In this document: piece by piece, positions 45,614 through 53,877 of the stretch
Layout of the letters: each line of letters opens with the position of its first letter
Numbering within the stretch: the first letter of the stretch is position 1
NCBI RefSeq assembly: GCF_040718835.1
Contig: NZ_JBFEFG010000280.1
Span: forward strand, 682,001-746,000
Reading direction: 5' to 3'
DNA from: Bremerella sp. JC817
Lineage (GTDB): Bacteria; Planctomycetota; Planctomycetia; Pirellulales; Pirellulaceae
Length of the DNA stretch: 64,000 nt
Translations under genes and position numbers: made by a program
The notes under the pieces: generated by a model
Told to the model about the DNA's origin: nothing
What the model saw: only the letters and a program-made list of their open reading frames with translations
Databases searched by the model: none

Positions 45614-46759
45614 TCAAGGATTGCTCGGAAGTTGTCGCGAGGATCTTATCTGCTTGGCATGCGAAGTCCCGCCATAGAACAACAGCAGTTGTCGGCGTAC
45701 GTCCGCGGCTTGATCCGGTTGTTTGATTCGCAGCAGGGCGTTGTGGGCTTCCAGGAGTGCCGCGGCTGCCAGCTCGGGCTGATCGTTTCCGTACAACGCA
45801 GGAACATGGAGCAAGTCGAGCACGCCATGCTCGATCATCAGGAACTCGCTCGAACGAGCGCCGGCGACTCCCTGCAGATACCAGGCCACCGGCAAGTTGC
45901 AGCTGTCCATCGTATGGATGACCGGAACCAATTCCGACCGAGCCACAATCAGGTTGCCAGTTTGCACCTGGGTTTGGGCGGCCAGCAGGTCGTTCCACTG
46001 CTTCAAAGTTGGGTTGCCGGTCTTCAGTTTGCGTTCCCATTTCTCGGCTTCGGCAAAGTCGTGGGCGGCGATCGCCAAGGCTGCCATGTAGATGTTGACC
46101 GCTTCCGGTGCTTTCTGGCCGAGCGAATTGGCAACCGAGGCCGCCTTTGGTAATGCTTCGGCGGCCGCCGCTTGATCGAAGAACAACGGCAGAAGATCGG
46201 TGCTCAGCCCGGTTTGCTTGTCGTACTCCAGGCGTCGCGGGCCCGGCAGGGAAGGGGGCTCGCTGCGGTTCGCTTTCAGGCAGCGAATACAGCAGAAGTA
46301 AGCTTCCAACGCGGCCTCTCGTTGGCCATTGGCCAGGCGGCCCCACATGGTGGCCTGGCAGACCATGTAGGCCGTTTTCGAGTCGCGATCTTTGTAACGC
46401 TCGAACACCGCTTCGGCCGGCTCTTGCAGGCCGCCATAGTCGCCGACCGTCAGTCGCTGATGAATGCGGTAGAGAGGCAGACCGAGGTCGTTGCGTAGAC
46501 GGTCGAAGTCGGCTTGCTTGTCGGGAGCGACCGTGCCCAGTTCGATTTCGTGCCAGGGAATCAGGTTGTTATCGGTAACCTTGACCCCTTCTTCGTCGAA
46601 GCCAACGACAGTCACGTTGCTAATCAGTCGCAAGTCACGCAGGATCAAGCGATCCGCATAGGCACGATCGGTCGCCACCGCCAGACATACGCCGACCGTC
46701 AATCCCATCACGATGCGACGCCACTGTCTCGCGAGTGGCCTGTTAGAAGGCGGAGACAT
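45614..46759 (-). CDS. Secreted helical-repeat protein in VWA-Tol/Exb-type operon
   Basis: 381 residues. Signal peptide (IVMGLTVGVCLAVATDRAYA) after a basic start. Residues ~38-80 form a small beta module ('RLILRDLRLISNVTVVGFDEEGVKVTDNNLIPWHEIELGTV') like that of the 36583 protein. The rest is TPR-like helices with a Cys pair (FCCIRC). The start overlaps the end of the VWA gene by 17 bases and the stop lies 14 bases before the ExbB-like gene, so it is part of the operon. No family name recognised. Confidence 0.75.
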   Translation of the reverse strand: MSPPSNRPLARQWRRIVMGLTVGVCLAVATDRAYADRLILRDLRLISNVTVVGFDEEGVKVTDNNLIPWHEIELGTVAPDKQADFDRLRNDLGLPLYRIHQRLTVGDYGGLQEPAEAVFERYKDRDSKTAYMVCQATMWGRLANGQREAALEAYFCCIRCLKANRSEPPSLPGPRRLEYDKQTGLSTDLLPLFFDQAAAAEALPKAASVANSLGQKAPEAVNIYMAALAIAAHDFAEAEKWERKLKTGNPTLKQWNDLLAAQTQVQTGNLIVARSELVPVIHTMDSCNLPVAWYLQGVAGARSSEFLMIEHGVLDLLHVPALYGNDQPELAAAALLEAHNALLRIKQPDQAADVRRQLLLFYGGTSHAKQIRSSRQLPSNP

Positions 46760-47777
46760 GGCGGTAACTGCCTCCCGAGTCGTTCGCGATTTGCCGCATC
46801 AGCGGGGCGGCTTGTTTGTCGAGAAATGAAATCGCGTGGATCTTCGATTTGTTGCTGCCACCCACGTTCAACGCCTTCACGCGGGCCACGACGTCGTCGT
46901 CGAACAAACCGTCCGTCATGAAGAAGATGGCATCCGGAGCAGGGGCCAGCTTGAACGCTTCTTCGAAGGCCGAGACCGGCATCGTGCCCCCTTGGGCCGA
47001 AACGGTATCGAGCCAACGCTTCACGTTTTCGAGATCGCGTTTGGGATTTCGCCACCCGCGCATATTGTACGGAACGGACTGACTATTGAAGAACACAATC
47101 TGAAACTCAGACTCGCGCGACATGCTGCGGACCGCTTCCAGGATCTCTTCCTTGACATAGTCGAGCTTGGCGCCTTCCATGCTGCCGCTGCAGTCGGCAA
47201 TGATGCAGATGCGGGAACCTTCGGCCCGGACACCCATGAACGTCGTTCCGGCACCAACGGCACCGCCGCCGCCACCGATCGTGCTGAGCGCGCCTGCCCC
47301 GCCGCCAGCCGCTCCGCTGGGAAGCAACTGCGAAAGACTCACTTCTTCGCCCATTTGCGACGTGGCCGAGGAAGGGGGTTCGATGTCGGCGACCAACTCG
47401 TCGAGACTGGCAGTCTCGGAGCTTTGTTCGACTTCGCTCGTATCAAGGACGTCGCCACCGGAGTCGGAAAGATTGACGCTCGGAAGCTCTCCAATACCGA
47501 CCTCATCGCCTTCCGGTTGTCCGCTCGAAAAATTGCAGGTAACCGATGCCAGGACGAAGATGATTGCCATATGGAACAGCAGCGAGGCAAAGCCTGAGAT
47601 ACTGTCGGTCAACCAATGGTGGGCCGGGGCTTCGCTGGTCTGCTCTTGAGCCTGGCTAACCTGCTCGGCGTCGGGCAACCGGACGACATTGCCGCAGTGC
47701 GGGCAAACGACTTCCCCGCCTAACTGCTGGGCGGTCGCCGTCAGATGTTTGCCGCAGTAAAAGCAGGAAAGTTGCAT
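46743..47777 (-). CDS. Membrane-anchored VWA protein with N-terminal zinc ribbon, first gene of the operon
   Basis: 344 residues from ATG 47777. Residues 1-35 form a zinc ribbon (CFYC..VVCPHCG; Cys5, 8, 25, 28) presumably in the cytoplasm. One transmembrane helix (~61-80, FASLLFHMAIIFVLASVTC) follows, then an acidic and Gly-rich linker. The C-terminal VWA domain has a complete-looking MIDAS, DCSGSM (Asp195, Ser197, Ser199), with 'AQGGTMPVSAFEEA' and 'FFMTDGLFDDD'. A metal-dependent protein-binding module on the outer face with a cytoplasmic sensor or nucleic-acid/metal-binding ribbon is an uncommon combination. It heads the eight-gene unit that continues to 36583. Confidence 0.88.
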   Translation of the reverse strand: MQLSCFYCGKHLTATAQQLGGEVVCPHCGNVVRLPDAEQVSQAQEQTSEAPAHHWLTDSISGFASLLFHMAIIFVLASVTCNFSSGQPEGDEVGIGELPSVNLSDSGGDVLDTSEVEQSSETASLDELVADIEPPSSATSQMGEEVSLSQLLPSGAAGGGAGALSTIGGGGGAVGAGTTFMGVRAEGSRICIIADCSGSMEGAKLDYVKEEILEAVRSMSRESEFQIVFFNSQSVPYNMRGWRNPKRDLENVKRWLDTVSAQGGTMPVSAFEEAFKLAPAPDAIFFMTDGLFDDDVVARVKALNVGGSNKSKIHAISFLDKQAAPLMRQIANDSGGSYRHVSAF

Positions 47778-48037
47778 CAAGGGAGCTCGCGAAAAGTCAT
47801 TGTCCCCCGGAGGAGCGGGAAACTGCTAAAATCAGAGGAGCGAGGCAGTTGCGTCCCAAAAGCTGGTGTACACTGCACACTCATCATCCTAGGAATAGAA
47901 TTCAACCCGGTCAATGAATTGGAAGGTTCGAGGAACTCTGGGAAAAGTTTTCGGCTATGAGTTAGCCTGGGACGGACCCAAGAACGCTCACTTCCATGCC
48001 TTCTACCCCATCAGGGTTATCAGTCGAAGAGAATTTA

Positions 48038-49966
48038 ATGCCAGACAACGCCAAGAATTTCGAGGGTTTGAACGTCGCTTCGTTTGAAAGTCGCCGCCAG
48101 AAAGAGATGGCGATGATGATCGAGAAGTTCGGCGGGGTCCCGCATGTCAGCCCTTCGATGCGAGAGGTCCCTCTCGAGGACAACCAGGGCGCGATCGATT
48201 TCGCGAACCGAGTGATCACCGGCCAGGTCGATATCGTGATCTTCATGACCGGTGTCGGCTTCAATCACCTGCTGGCCGCCATCGATCGCAAGGTGGACAA
48301 ACAGCAGTTCCTGGATGCATTGTCCGACATTATCACAATCACCCGTGGCCCCAAGCCGGTTGCCGCGATGCGGGAAGTAAAGCTCACGCCAACGATCAAA
48401 GTGCCCGAGCCCAATACCTGGCGCGAGATCCTGCAGACGATCGATACCGAGATCCACATTGCCAATCAAACTTTGGTGGTGCAAGAGTATGGCGTAACCA
48501 ACGCCAGCCTGGTCGCCGGGCTAGAGGCTCGTGGGGCCAACGTCGAGACGCTGCACGTTTACGACTGGGACTTGCCGGAAGACATCGGTCCGTTGGCAGC
48601 CAACATTCAGAAAGTGATCGACGGCACGATCGACGTGTCGCTTTTCACCTCGGCCAACCAGTTGAACCACGTCCTGAAATTGGCCGAACGTCAGGGACAG
48701 TTAGAAGCCTTCTCGGCAGCATTGCGGGGAACGGTTATCTGCAGCGTCGGCCCAACGATGAGTGAACGCCTGCGTGACCTTGGTTATCCGGTCGATGTCG
48801 AACCAGACCATCCCAAGATGGGCCCCTTGGTTTCGTCCGCAGCGGAACGCTCGAAATCGATCCTCGTTCGCAAACGTCAGATTCGCGCAGTATTGGAAGA
48901 AACAACGAAAGTGGCACTCAACAAAGAAGCAGCCTGGTACAACAGCACCTTCCTGAAGGCTTGCCGCCGCGAGCCGACCGATTACACGCCAGTCTGGCTG
49001 ATGCGTCAGGCAGGGCGATACATGAAAGAGTACCGCGACGTCCGTGCGAAGACGACGTTCCTCGATCTTTGTAAGAACCCGCAGTTGTGCAGCGAAGTGA
49101 TGTGCACGGCGGTCAATAAACTGGGCGTCGACGCGGCGATTATCTTCTCGGACTTGCTGCCGATCTTGCAGCCGATGGGGCTCGATCTGGAGTTTGCCAA
49201 GGGAGAAGGACCGGTCATTCATAATCCGATTCGCGAAGCGGCCGACGTCGATCGCGTGCTGGAACTCGAAAGCACCGACTCGCTGCACTACGTGATGGAA
49301 ACCGTGAAGCAGACGCGTGCTGATTTGCCGGCCGATATGCCGCTGATCGGTTTCGCGGGGGCTCCTTTCACGCTGGCCAGTTACGCCATCGAAGGTAGCG
49401 GCAGCCGCGACTACGTGAATACGAAGACCCTGATGTTCCGCGACCCAGGCGCCTGGCGAGAACTGATGGAGCGTTTCGTCCGCGCGATCTCGCGCTACTT
49501 GAACGCTCAGATCGCCGCCGGTGCCCAAGCTGTGCAGTTGTTCGATTCGTGGGCCGGTGCTTTGGGACCGGACGACTACCGCCGCTACGTGCTACCGTAC
49601 GTGAAAGACATCGTTGCCCAGATCGCTCCTGGCGTCCCGGTGATTAACTTCGCCACAGGGAACCCAGCGCTGCTGCCGATGCTGGCGGAATCGGGCGCGG
49701 CAGTGGTCGGTGTCGACTGGCGTATTCGTTTGGACGTGGCCTGGGAAACGATCGGCCACAACATCGCCGTTCAAGGAAACCTCGATCCGGTTTCGCTGTT
49801 GGCCGATCCGATGGAACTGCGTCGCCGAGCCAAAGATGTCTTGGATCAAGCGGCCGGCCGCCCAGGGCATATCTTTAACCTGGGGCATGGCGTGATGCAG
49901 CAGACCCCAGTCGACAACGCTCGTGCGTTGGTCGACATGGTTCACGAGATGAGCCAACGCAAGTAA
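48038..49966 (+). CDS. hemE: Fusion of uroporphyrinogen-III synthase (HemD) and uroporphyrinogen decarboxylase (HemE)
   Basis: 642 residues from ATG 48038; 14 codons in frame upstream are not supported. Residues 1-270 have the HemD fold: two Rossmann-like halves with 'FESRRQKEMAMMIEKFGGVP', 'DIVIFMTGVGFNHLL', 'ARGANVETLHVYDWDLP', 'SLFTSANQLNHVL', 'CSVGPTMSERLRDLG'. Residues 300-642 are a complete HemE: 'YTPVWLMRQAGRYMKEYR' (substrate-binding Arg323 and Arg327), 'IIFSDLLPILQPMG', 'GFAGAPFTLASY', 'QLFDSWAG', 'VQGNLDPVSLL'. The protein would close the tetrapyrrole ring and then decarboxylate it to coproporphyrinogen III, two successive haem-pathway steps in one chain. No other haem gene nearby. 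Confidence 0.93.
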   Translation: MPDNAKNFEGLNVASFESRRQKEMAMMIEKFGGVPHVSPSMREVPLEDNQGAIDFANRVITGQVDIVIFMTGVGFNHLLAAIDRKVDKQQFLDALSDIITITRGPKPVAAMREVKLTPTIKVPEPNTWREILQTIDTEIHIANQTLVVQEYGVTNASLVAGLEARGANVETLHVYDWDLPEDIGPLAANIQKVIDGTIDVSLFTSANQLNHVLKLAERQGQLEAFSAALRGTVICSVGPTMSERLRDLGYPVDVEPDHPKMGPLVSSAAERSKSILVRKRQIRAVLEETTKVALNKEAAWYNSTFLKACRREPTDYTPVWLMRQAGRYMKEYRDVRAKTTFLDLCKNPQLCSEVMCTAVNKLGVDAAIIFSDLLPILQPMGLDLEFAKGEGPVIHNPIREAADVDRVLELESTDSLHYVMETVKQTRADLPADMPLIGFAGAPFTLASYAIEGSGSRDYVNTKTLMFRDPGAWRELMERFVRAISRYLNAQIAAGAQAVQLFDSWAGALGPDDYRRYVLPYVKDIVAQIAPGVPVINFATGNPALLPMLAESGAAVVGVDWRIRLDVAWETIGHNIAVQGNLDPVSLLADPMELRRRAKDVLDQAAGRPGHIFNLGHGVMQQTPVDNARALVDMVHEMSQRK

Positions 49967-50013
49967 GCCGGCGGAAAGGCTGCTTACCGATGGCCACGCA
50001 AAGACAAATTACC

Positions 50014-50044
50014 GATCAGGGTCGCTCTTTTTGCGGCCCTGATC
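50014..50044. terminator. Hairpin between convergent hemDE and 50048 gene
   Basis: GATCAGGG (50014-50021) / CCCTGATC (50037-50044), with TCGC/GCGG partly extending the stem and a short loop containing T5. It lacks a clear T-run after the stem, so termination strength is uncertain. Confidence 0.5.
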
Positions 50045-50047
50045 TCT

Positions 50048-50623
50048 TCAGGCGATGGCGGGCATGGTATCGCTGGCGCGGCGATGGTCGAAGTCTCCAC
50101 CTGAGACCACGGGTGTTCGCATCGTGATCTGCAGCGGTTCGGCCAGTTGGCGGAAGGCAGTTGTCTGCATCGACATCGTTTTCCAACGTGGCGAGATCTT
50201 CCGAGCCCACGCCAGGTACAAGTCGAGCCGCACTCCGATGAACGCGTACAAGCGATCGTTATGCGGAAACAGCAACTGCTGCGGCACCGGAGCCATGTCG
50301 CCGACCACGTCGTAGACGAAGACCAGCAGCCCGCGAAACTGCGGACCGAGCAGCCGTTGCCACTGCGACAAGCTTTGCAGATCGTCGGTGGTGGTCCAGT
50401 TCTTCCAGTAGCGGTTCTTGCGGCCGGACGGGAACCTGCGACCCTTCACGTCGATCAGCCACGACATTTCGCCCCCGGGAGGCGTGGCAATGAAGTCGAG
50501 GTTTTTCAGCGAGCCAGCTCCGAACAACGACCGGCGACGCTCGTCGACGGCGATGTAGGGGATCTTTTCGCTGCGTAGAAACGCTTCGAGTGCTACTTCG
50601 TAGTGATTCGTGCGGATGGTCAT
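50048..50623 (-). CDS. Putative PD-(D/E)XK nuclease-like protein
   Basis: 191 residues, no signal peptide. The sequence shows an HYE..LEAFLRSEKIPYIAVDE helix-strand start, then 'NLDFIATPPGGEMSWLIDVKGRRF', the Asp..(Asp)-x-Lys arrangement of the PD-(D/E)XK nuclease core (strand-Asp, strand-Asp-x-Lys). 'WTTTDDLQSLSQWQRLLG' and 'RGLLVFVYDVV' follow as the expected helix and strand. An invariant-looking basic pair (RRR, GRR) supports nucleic-acid binding. No restriction-methylation partner is adjacent. Assignment to the fold is inference from the motif; activity unknown. Confidence 0.6.
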   Translation of the reverse strand: MTIRTNHYEVALEAFLRSEKIPYIAVDERRRSLFGAGSLKNLDFIATPPGGEMSWLIDVKGRRFPSGRKNRYWKNWTTTDDLQSLSQWQRLLGPQFRGLLVFVYDVVGDMAPVPQQLLFPHNDRLYAFIGVRLDLYLAWARKISPRWKTMSMQTTAFRQLAEPLQITMRTPVVSGGDFDHRRASDTMPAIA

Positions 50624-50718
50624 CGGTGTTGGCCCCCGGAAAGTTGCTCGAATTGAAGCCGGTGTCCTTCGATGGCTTCAATATCGCAACTAGGGGTGAC
50701 AACACCTTGTCACCGGGG

Positions 50719-52071
50719 TTATGCGGTGCCCCGCAGAATTTCCGGAATAGCTGCGATTAGTTCTTCCGCACCCCCCGCGAGACTGACGGTTTTCGAATCG
50801 CCGGTCTTCAGATCCTTCAGTTGGCAACTGTTCTCGGCTAACTCACGGTCACCAGCGACGATCGCCACTTTGAAGCCGCGGCGATCAGCGTACTTGAGCT
50901 GCTGACCGATCTTCTTGGCCTCCGGATACAACTCGACATTGAAGCCGGCGTTGCGGAGCAGGGCGGCGATTTTCAGATACTGCTGCAGGCTGTTCTCGTC
51001 GAAGTAAGCCAGGAACACTTCGGCCGGCGTGGTGCGTTGTTCCAGCTTGCCGAGTTCTTCCATGGCTGCCAGCAATCGATCGAGCCCCAGCGAAGCCCCG
51101 ATCCCTGGCAACTCCTGGTTGGTGTACAAGCTGGCTAGGTCGTTGTAGCGACCGCCGCTGCAAACACTACCGATGCTTGGCAGTTCGCCCAGAAAGGTCT
51201 CGAAGATCGTGCCGGTGTAATAATCCAAGCCACGCGCGATCGAGACATCAATCTGCAAACGCTCGGCCGGAACCCCTGCCGCGGCGGCCGCCTGAGTCAG
51301 TTCGCGCAGTTGCCCAACGCCGATCTCACCCTTTTCGCTCCCGGAAACGAGGCTATCGAGGGCCGAAAGGATCTCGTCGGTCGAACCGCCAATTTCGGCC
51401 AGCTTCAACACTTGGGCTGCTTGCTCGGCCGAGGCACCCGCCGCTTGCTGCATTTCTTCGGCGACCTTTTCCGGACCGATCTTGGCCAGCTTGTCGAGTG
51501 CCCGCAGGATCTCGGTCGACTTGTCGACCAGGTCGAGCTTCTCGAGCAGACCGGAAAGGACCTGACGATTGTTGACCCGGACGGTGAACGAATCGAAGCC
51601 GATGGCGGTCATCAGGTCGTGAATGACCAGGGCCGTTTCGATATCGGCCACCATGCTCTTGGTTCCGATCGTATCGAAATCGCACTGCATGAACTCGCGG
51701 TAACGACCACGCTGCGTGTTCTCGCCGCGATAGACCGTGGCGATGTGGTATCGCTTGAAAGGGGTTCCCAGCACGCCGATGTGCTGCGCAGCGAAGCGGG
51801 CCAGCGGGACCGTCAGGTCGAACCGCATCCCGACATCGCGGTTGCCATGGTCCTCGAAGCGGTACATCTGCCGATCGGTTTCGTCGCTCCCTTTGCCCAA
51901 CAAGATCTCGGCATATTCCAGCGTTGGCGTGTCGATCGGAGCGAAGCCGTACGAACGATAAACCCGGCGAGCCGTGTTGATCAGCTCTTCGCGCGGCATC
52001 ATCGCATCGGGCAGATAATCGCGAAAGCCACGGAGTGTACGGGGCTGGATCAGCTTCTTCTTGTTCGACAT
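50719..52071 (-). CDS. hisS: Histidyl-tRNA synthetase
   Basis: 450 residues. Class II aminoacyl-tRNA synthetase motifs: motif 1 (RGFRDYLPDAMMPREELI, 'YGFAPIDTPTLEYAEILLGK'), motif 2 ('VYRGENTQRGRYREFMQCDFD') and motif 3 ('IGASLGLDRLL'). The histidine-specific signature is ARGLDYYTGTIFE. The C-terminal anticodon-binding domain is clear ('VEVFLAYF..LQQYLKIAALLRNAGFNVELYPEAKKIGQQLKYADRRG'-like region). An insertion of ~50 residues between motif 2 and the His signature is Ala/Glu-rich ('LAKIGPEKVAEEMQQAAGAS'), as in the longer bacterial/eukaryotic-like HisRS type. Charges tRNA-His. Confidence 0.97.
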   Translation of the reverse strand: MSNKKKLIQPRTLRGFRDYLPDAMMPREELINTARRVYRSYGFAPIDTPTLEYAEILLGKGSDETDRQMYRFEDHGNRDVGMRFDLTVPLARFAAQHIGVLGTPFKRYHIATVYRGENTQRGRYREFMQCDFDTIGTKSMVADIETALVIHDLMTAIGFDSFTVRVNNRQVLSGLLEKLDLVDKSTEILRALDKLAKIGPEKVAEEMQQAAGASAEQAAQVLKLAEIGGSTDEILSALDSLVSGSEKGEIGVGQLRELTQAAAAAGVPAERLQIDVSIARGLDYYTGTIFETFLGELPSIGSVCSGGRYNDLASLYTNQELPGIGASLGLDRLLAAMEELGKLEQRTTPAEVFLAYFDENSLQQYLKIAALLRNAGFNVELYPEAKKIGQQLKYADRRGFKVAIVAGDRELAENSCQLKDLKTGDSKTVSLAGGAEELIAAIPEILRGTA

Positions 52072-52149
52072 GGAAATGAAATCGGTTGGCGTGATGAAGG
52101 GACGTGGTGAGAGAGGGACAAGCGTCCCTCTCAGAATGTTCGAGGCGAA

Positions 52150-52584
52150 CTACGAAAGAATCGGCAGCGCCGGTGGTTGCGGGCTACGAATGCTTTGGCC
52201 TGGCCGCTTCGGCATGATGGCCTGGGCGTACTCCCAAATCTGTTCGGGCGTTTCAAAGTACTTCTCGTAGCACCAATCGTCGTCGTACTCGCAAGCGTCG
52301 GTGGTGTAGTCGCGGCAGATCTGCGGACGGGTCTCATAGATCCCGCACTTATGATCATCCCGCAAGTGCTTGCAGGTGGTGTGCACCAGCAAGTACCAGG
52401 TATCGTCGTCCAGAAATACCGAGGCTCGATCGTGCAGCAGGTACCACCGAATGAACTCGAAGTCCGAGAACTCGGTAGGGGTATCGATCGGCAGCGCAAA
52501 GTAGCGACAACACTTGGCCGTGCAAAATTCGCACAGCACCTGACCGGGCTCGAGATCTTCTCGACGTACCTTGGTGTCTAGCAT
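52150..52584 (-). CDS. YkgJ/UPF0153-family cysteine-cluster protein
   Basis: 144 residues from ATG 52584, selected because GAGG lies eight bases upstream; a TTG 19 codons earlier is in frame. The Cys pattern typical of the family is complete: CEFCTAKCC near the N-terminus, later CKHLRDDHKCGIYETRPQICRDY, then additional CEYDDDWC. These eight or more cysteines are expected to bind a zinc or an iron-sulfur cluster. Function of the family is not settled. Divergent from purU and 78 bases downstream of hisS on the same strand. Confidence 0.85.
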   Translation of the reverse strand: MLDTKVRREDLEPGQVLCEFCTAKCCRYFALPIDTPTEFSDFEFIRWYLLHDRASVFLDDDTWYLLVHTTCKHLRDDHKCGIYETRPQICRDYTTDACEYDDDWCYEKYFETPEQIWEYAQAIMPKRPGQSIRSPQPPALPILS

Positions 52585-52793
52585 TTTGGCCATCCTCGGC
52601 GTTTGGGCAGCGTTGTTAAGATGTAAGGCTTGTTCGGACAAGGTATCAAACCCGTGCTACAATGCCTAGTTCGGGTCGATATTCGAACTACTGGCAGGGG
52701 ACCGTTTTGCGGCGAATTCCCCGGTCTTTGGCCCTCTCGGCAGGCAGCGATCGAGGGGGCATGGCATTCCCTCGTGTAAAAAGGCCTCTGGCG

Positions 52794-53651
52794 ATGCTCG
52801 TTGTGATTACCGCGGTTGGACCCGACAACGTTGGTCTGGCAGATCCGATTATTCACTATGTGACGGGTTTGGGAGCCAATATCGCCGAGATCCAGATGTA
52901 CGACCATGACGAAGAAGCGGTCTTCGCCATGTTTCTGCGGATTCATATCGATGCCGATTTGTACCCTTCGCTGCGGACCGCACTGACCGAGATCGGTCGT
53001 CTGAAAAAGCTGGCAATTCGCGTCTGGTCGGCGGACGTTCGTCGCGATCGACCTCGCATTGCTATCTGTACCACCTTTCGACCGGAACCAGCTACGGCCG
53101 TGTTGAAGGCGATCGAGTCGGGCGATATCCGGGCCGAAGCGGCCGTGATGATTGGCAACCGCGATACCTGCCAGGCGCTGGCCAAGCAGTATGGTGTCGA
53201 CTGGCACAACATCGGCGGCGAAAAGGGAGAAGCGGACGACGACCGGTTGATCGAGATCCTCGACGAGTACGAGATCGACTACGTCCTGCTGGCCCGTTAC
53301 ATGCGAGTTCTGCCAGCCACCAGTTGCTGGAAATATGCGGGCGGACGCATCATCAATCTGCATCATGGGCTGCTGCCCAGCTTTCCAGGCATTCGTCCCT
53401 ATCACGATGCCAACCAGGCCCGCATGCTGACCTACGGGGCAACCTGTCACTTTATCGTCCCTGAGCTGGATGCCGGCAATCAGATCATTTATCAAGAGAC
53501 CTTCTCGGTCGAGCCAGGCACGAAAATCGACGAGATTGTGCGAATTGGCCAGGAAGAGAATGAGCCGAAGTGCCTGGTCGAAGGGCTGCGTCGCGTCGTC
53601 GATGGCGAGGTCGAATTGCACTTCCATCGGATCGTTCCTCGCCGCAGCTAA
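52794..53651 (+). CDS. purU: Formyltetrahydrofolate deformylase
   Basis: 285 residues from ATG 52794, chosen because the ACT domain starts immediately (LVVITAVGPDNVGLADPIIH); in-frame ATG 52761 has GAGGGG but too close. The ACT domain (1-80) is followed by the formyltransferase-like hydrolase domain with 'AVMIGNRDTCQALAKQYGV', 'LLARYMRVLP', 'IINLHHGLLPSFPGIRPYHDA' (catalytic His) and 'GATCHFIVPELDAGNQIIYQE'. It hydrolyses 10-formyl-tetrahydrofolate to formate, supplying formate for purine synthesis and balancing one-carbon pools. A purH gene lies at the right edge of the window. Confidence 0.92.
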   Translation: MLVVITAVGPDNVGLADPIIHYVTGLGANIAEIQMYDHDEEAVFAMFLRIHIDADLYPSLRTALTEIGRLKKLAIRVWSADVRRDRPRIAICTTFRPEPATAVLKAIESGDIRAEAAVMIGNRDTCQALAKQYGVDWHNIGGEKGEADDDRLIEILDEYEIDYVLLARYMRVLPATSCWKYAGGRIINLHHGLLPSFPGIRPYHDANQARMLTYGATCHFIVPELDAGNQIIYQETFSVEPGTKIDEIVRIGQEENEPKCLVEGLRRVVDGEVELHFHRIVPRRS

Positions 53652-53877
53652 CCATCCATCGCTAGCTACGGTGGTGCCGAATCTATCGATCGTATCGCCC
53701 GCGGTGACCGCTGCGCCGCTCGAATTGTGCAGCTTACGCCTGTCGAATTCAATCTCTGCCCCCCCGTTTCTTGCTCGAAGAAGATCGCGACGTAGGTTTC
53801 AGTCAGCGTACTTCTGCCGAAGCATGGCAGTGGTCTGCAGTGTCGATAACTCCAACCATAAGAAACATTGTGGGCAG

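Noticed and set aside
44397..45677. 426-codon plus-strand frame
   Set aside because: Antisense to ExbD and ExbB-like genes, His/Arg/Gln-rich composition, no motif.
45600..46346. N-terminal extension of the ExbB-like protein
   Set aside because: Shadow of the 45614-46759 gene; the ExbB-like protein starts naturally at ATG 45599.
53470..53877. N-terminal extension of the HD-GYP protein by 136 codons
   Set aside because: Overlaps purU and intergenic DNA; the text lacks domain features and the receiver domain starts at 53878.
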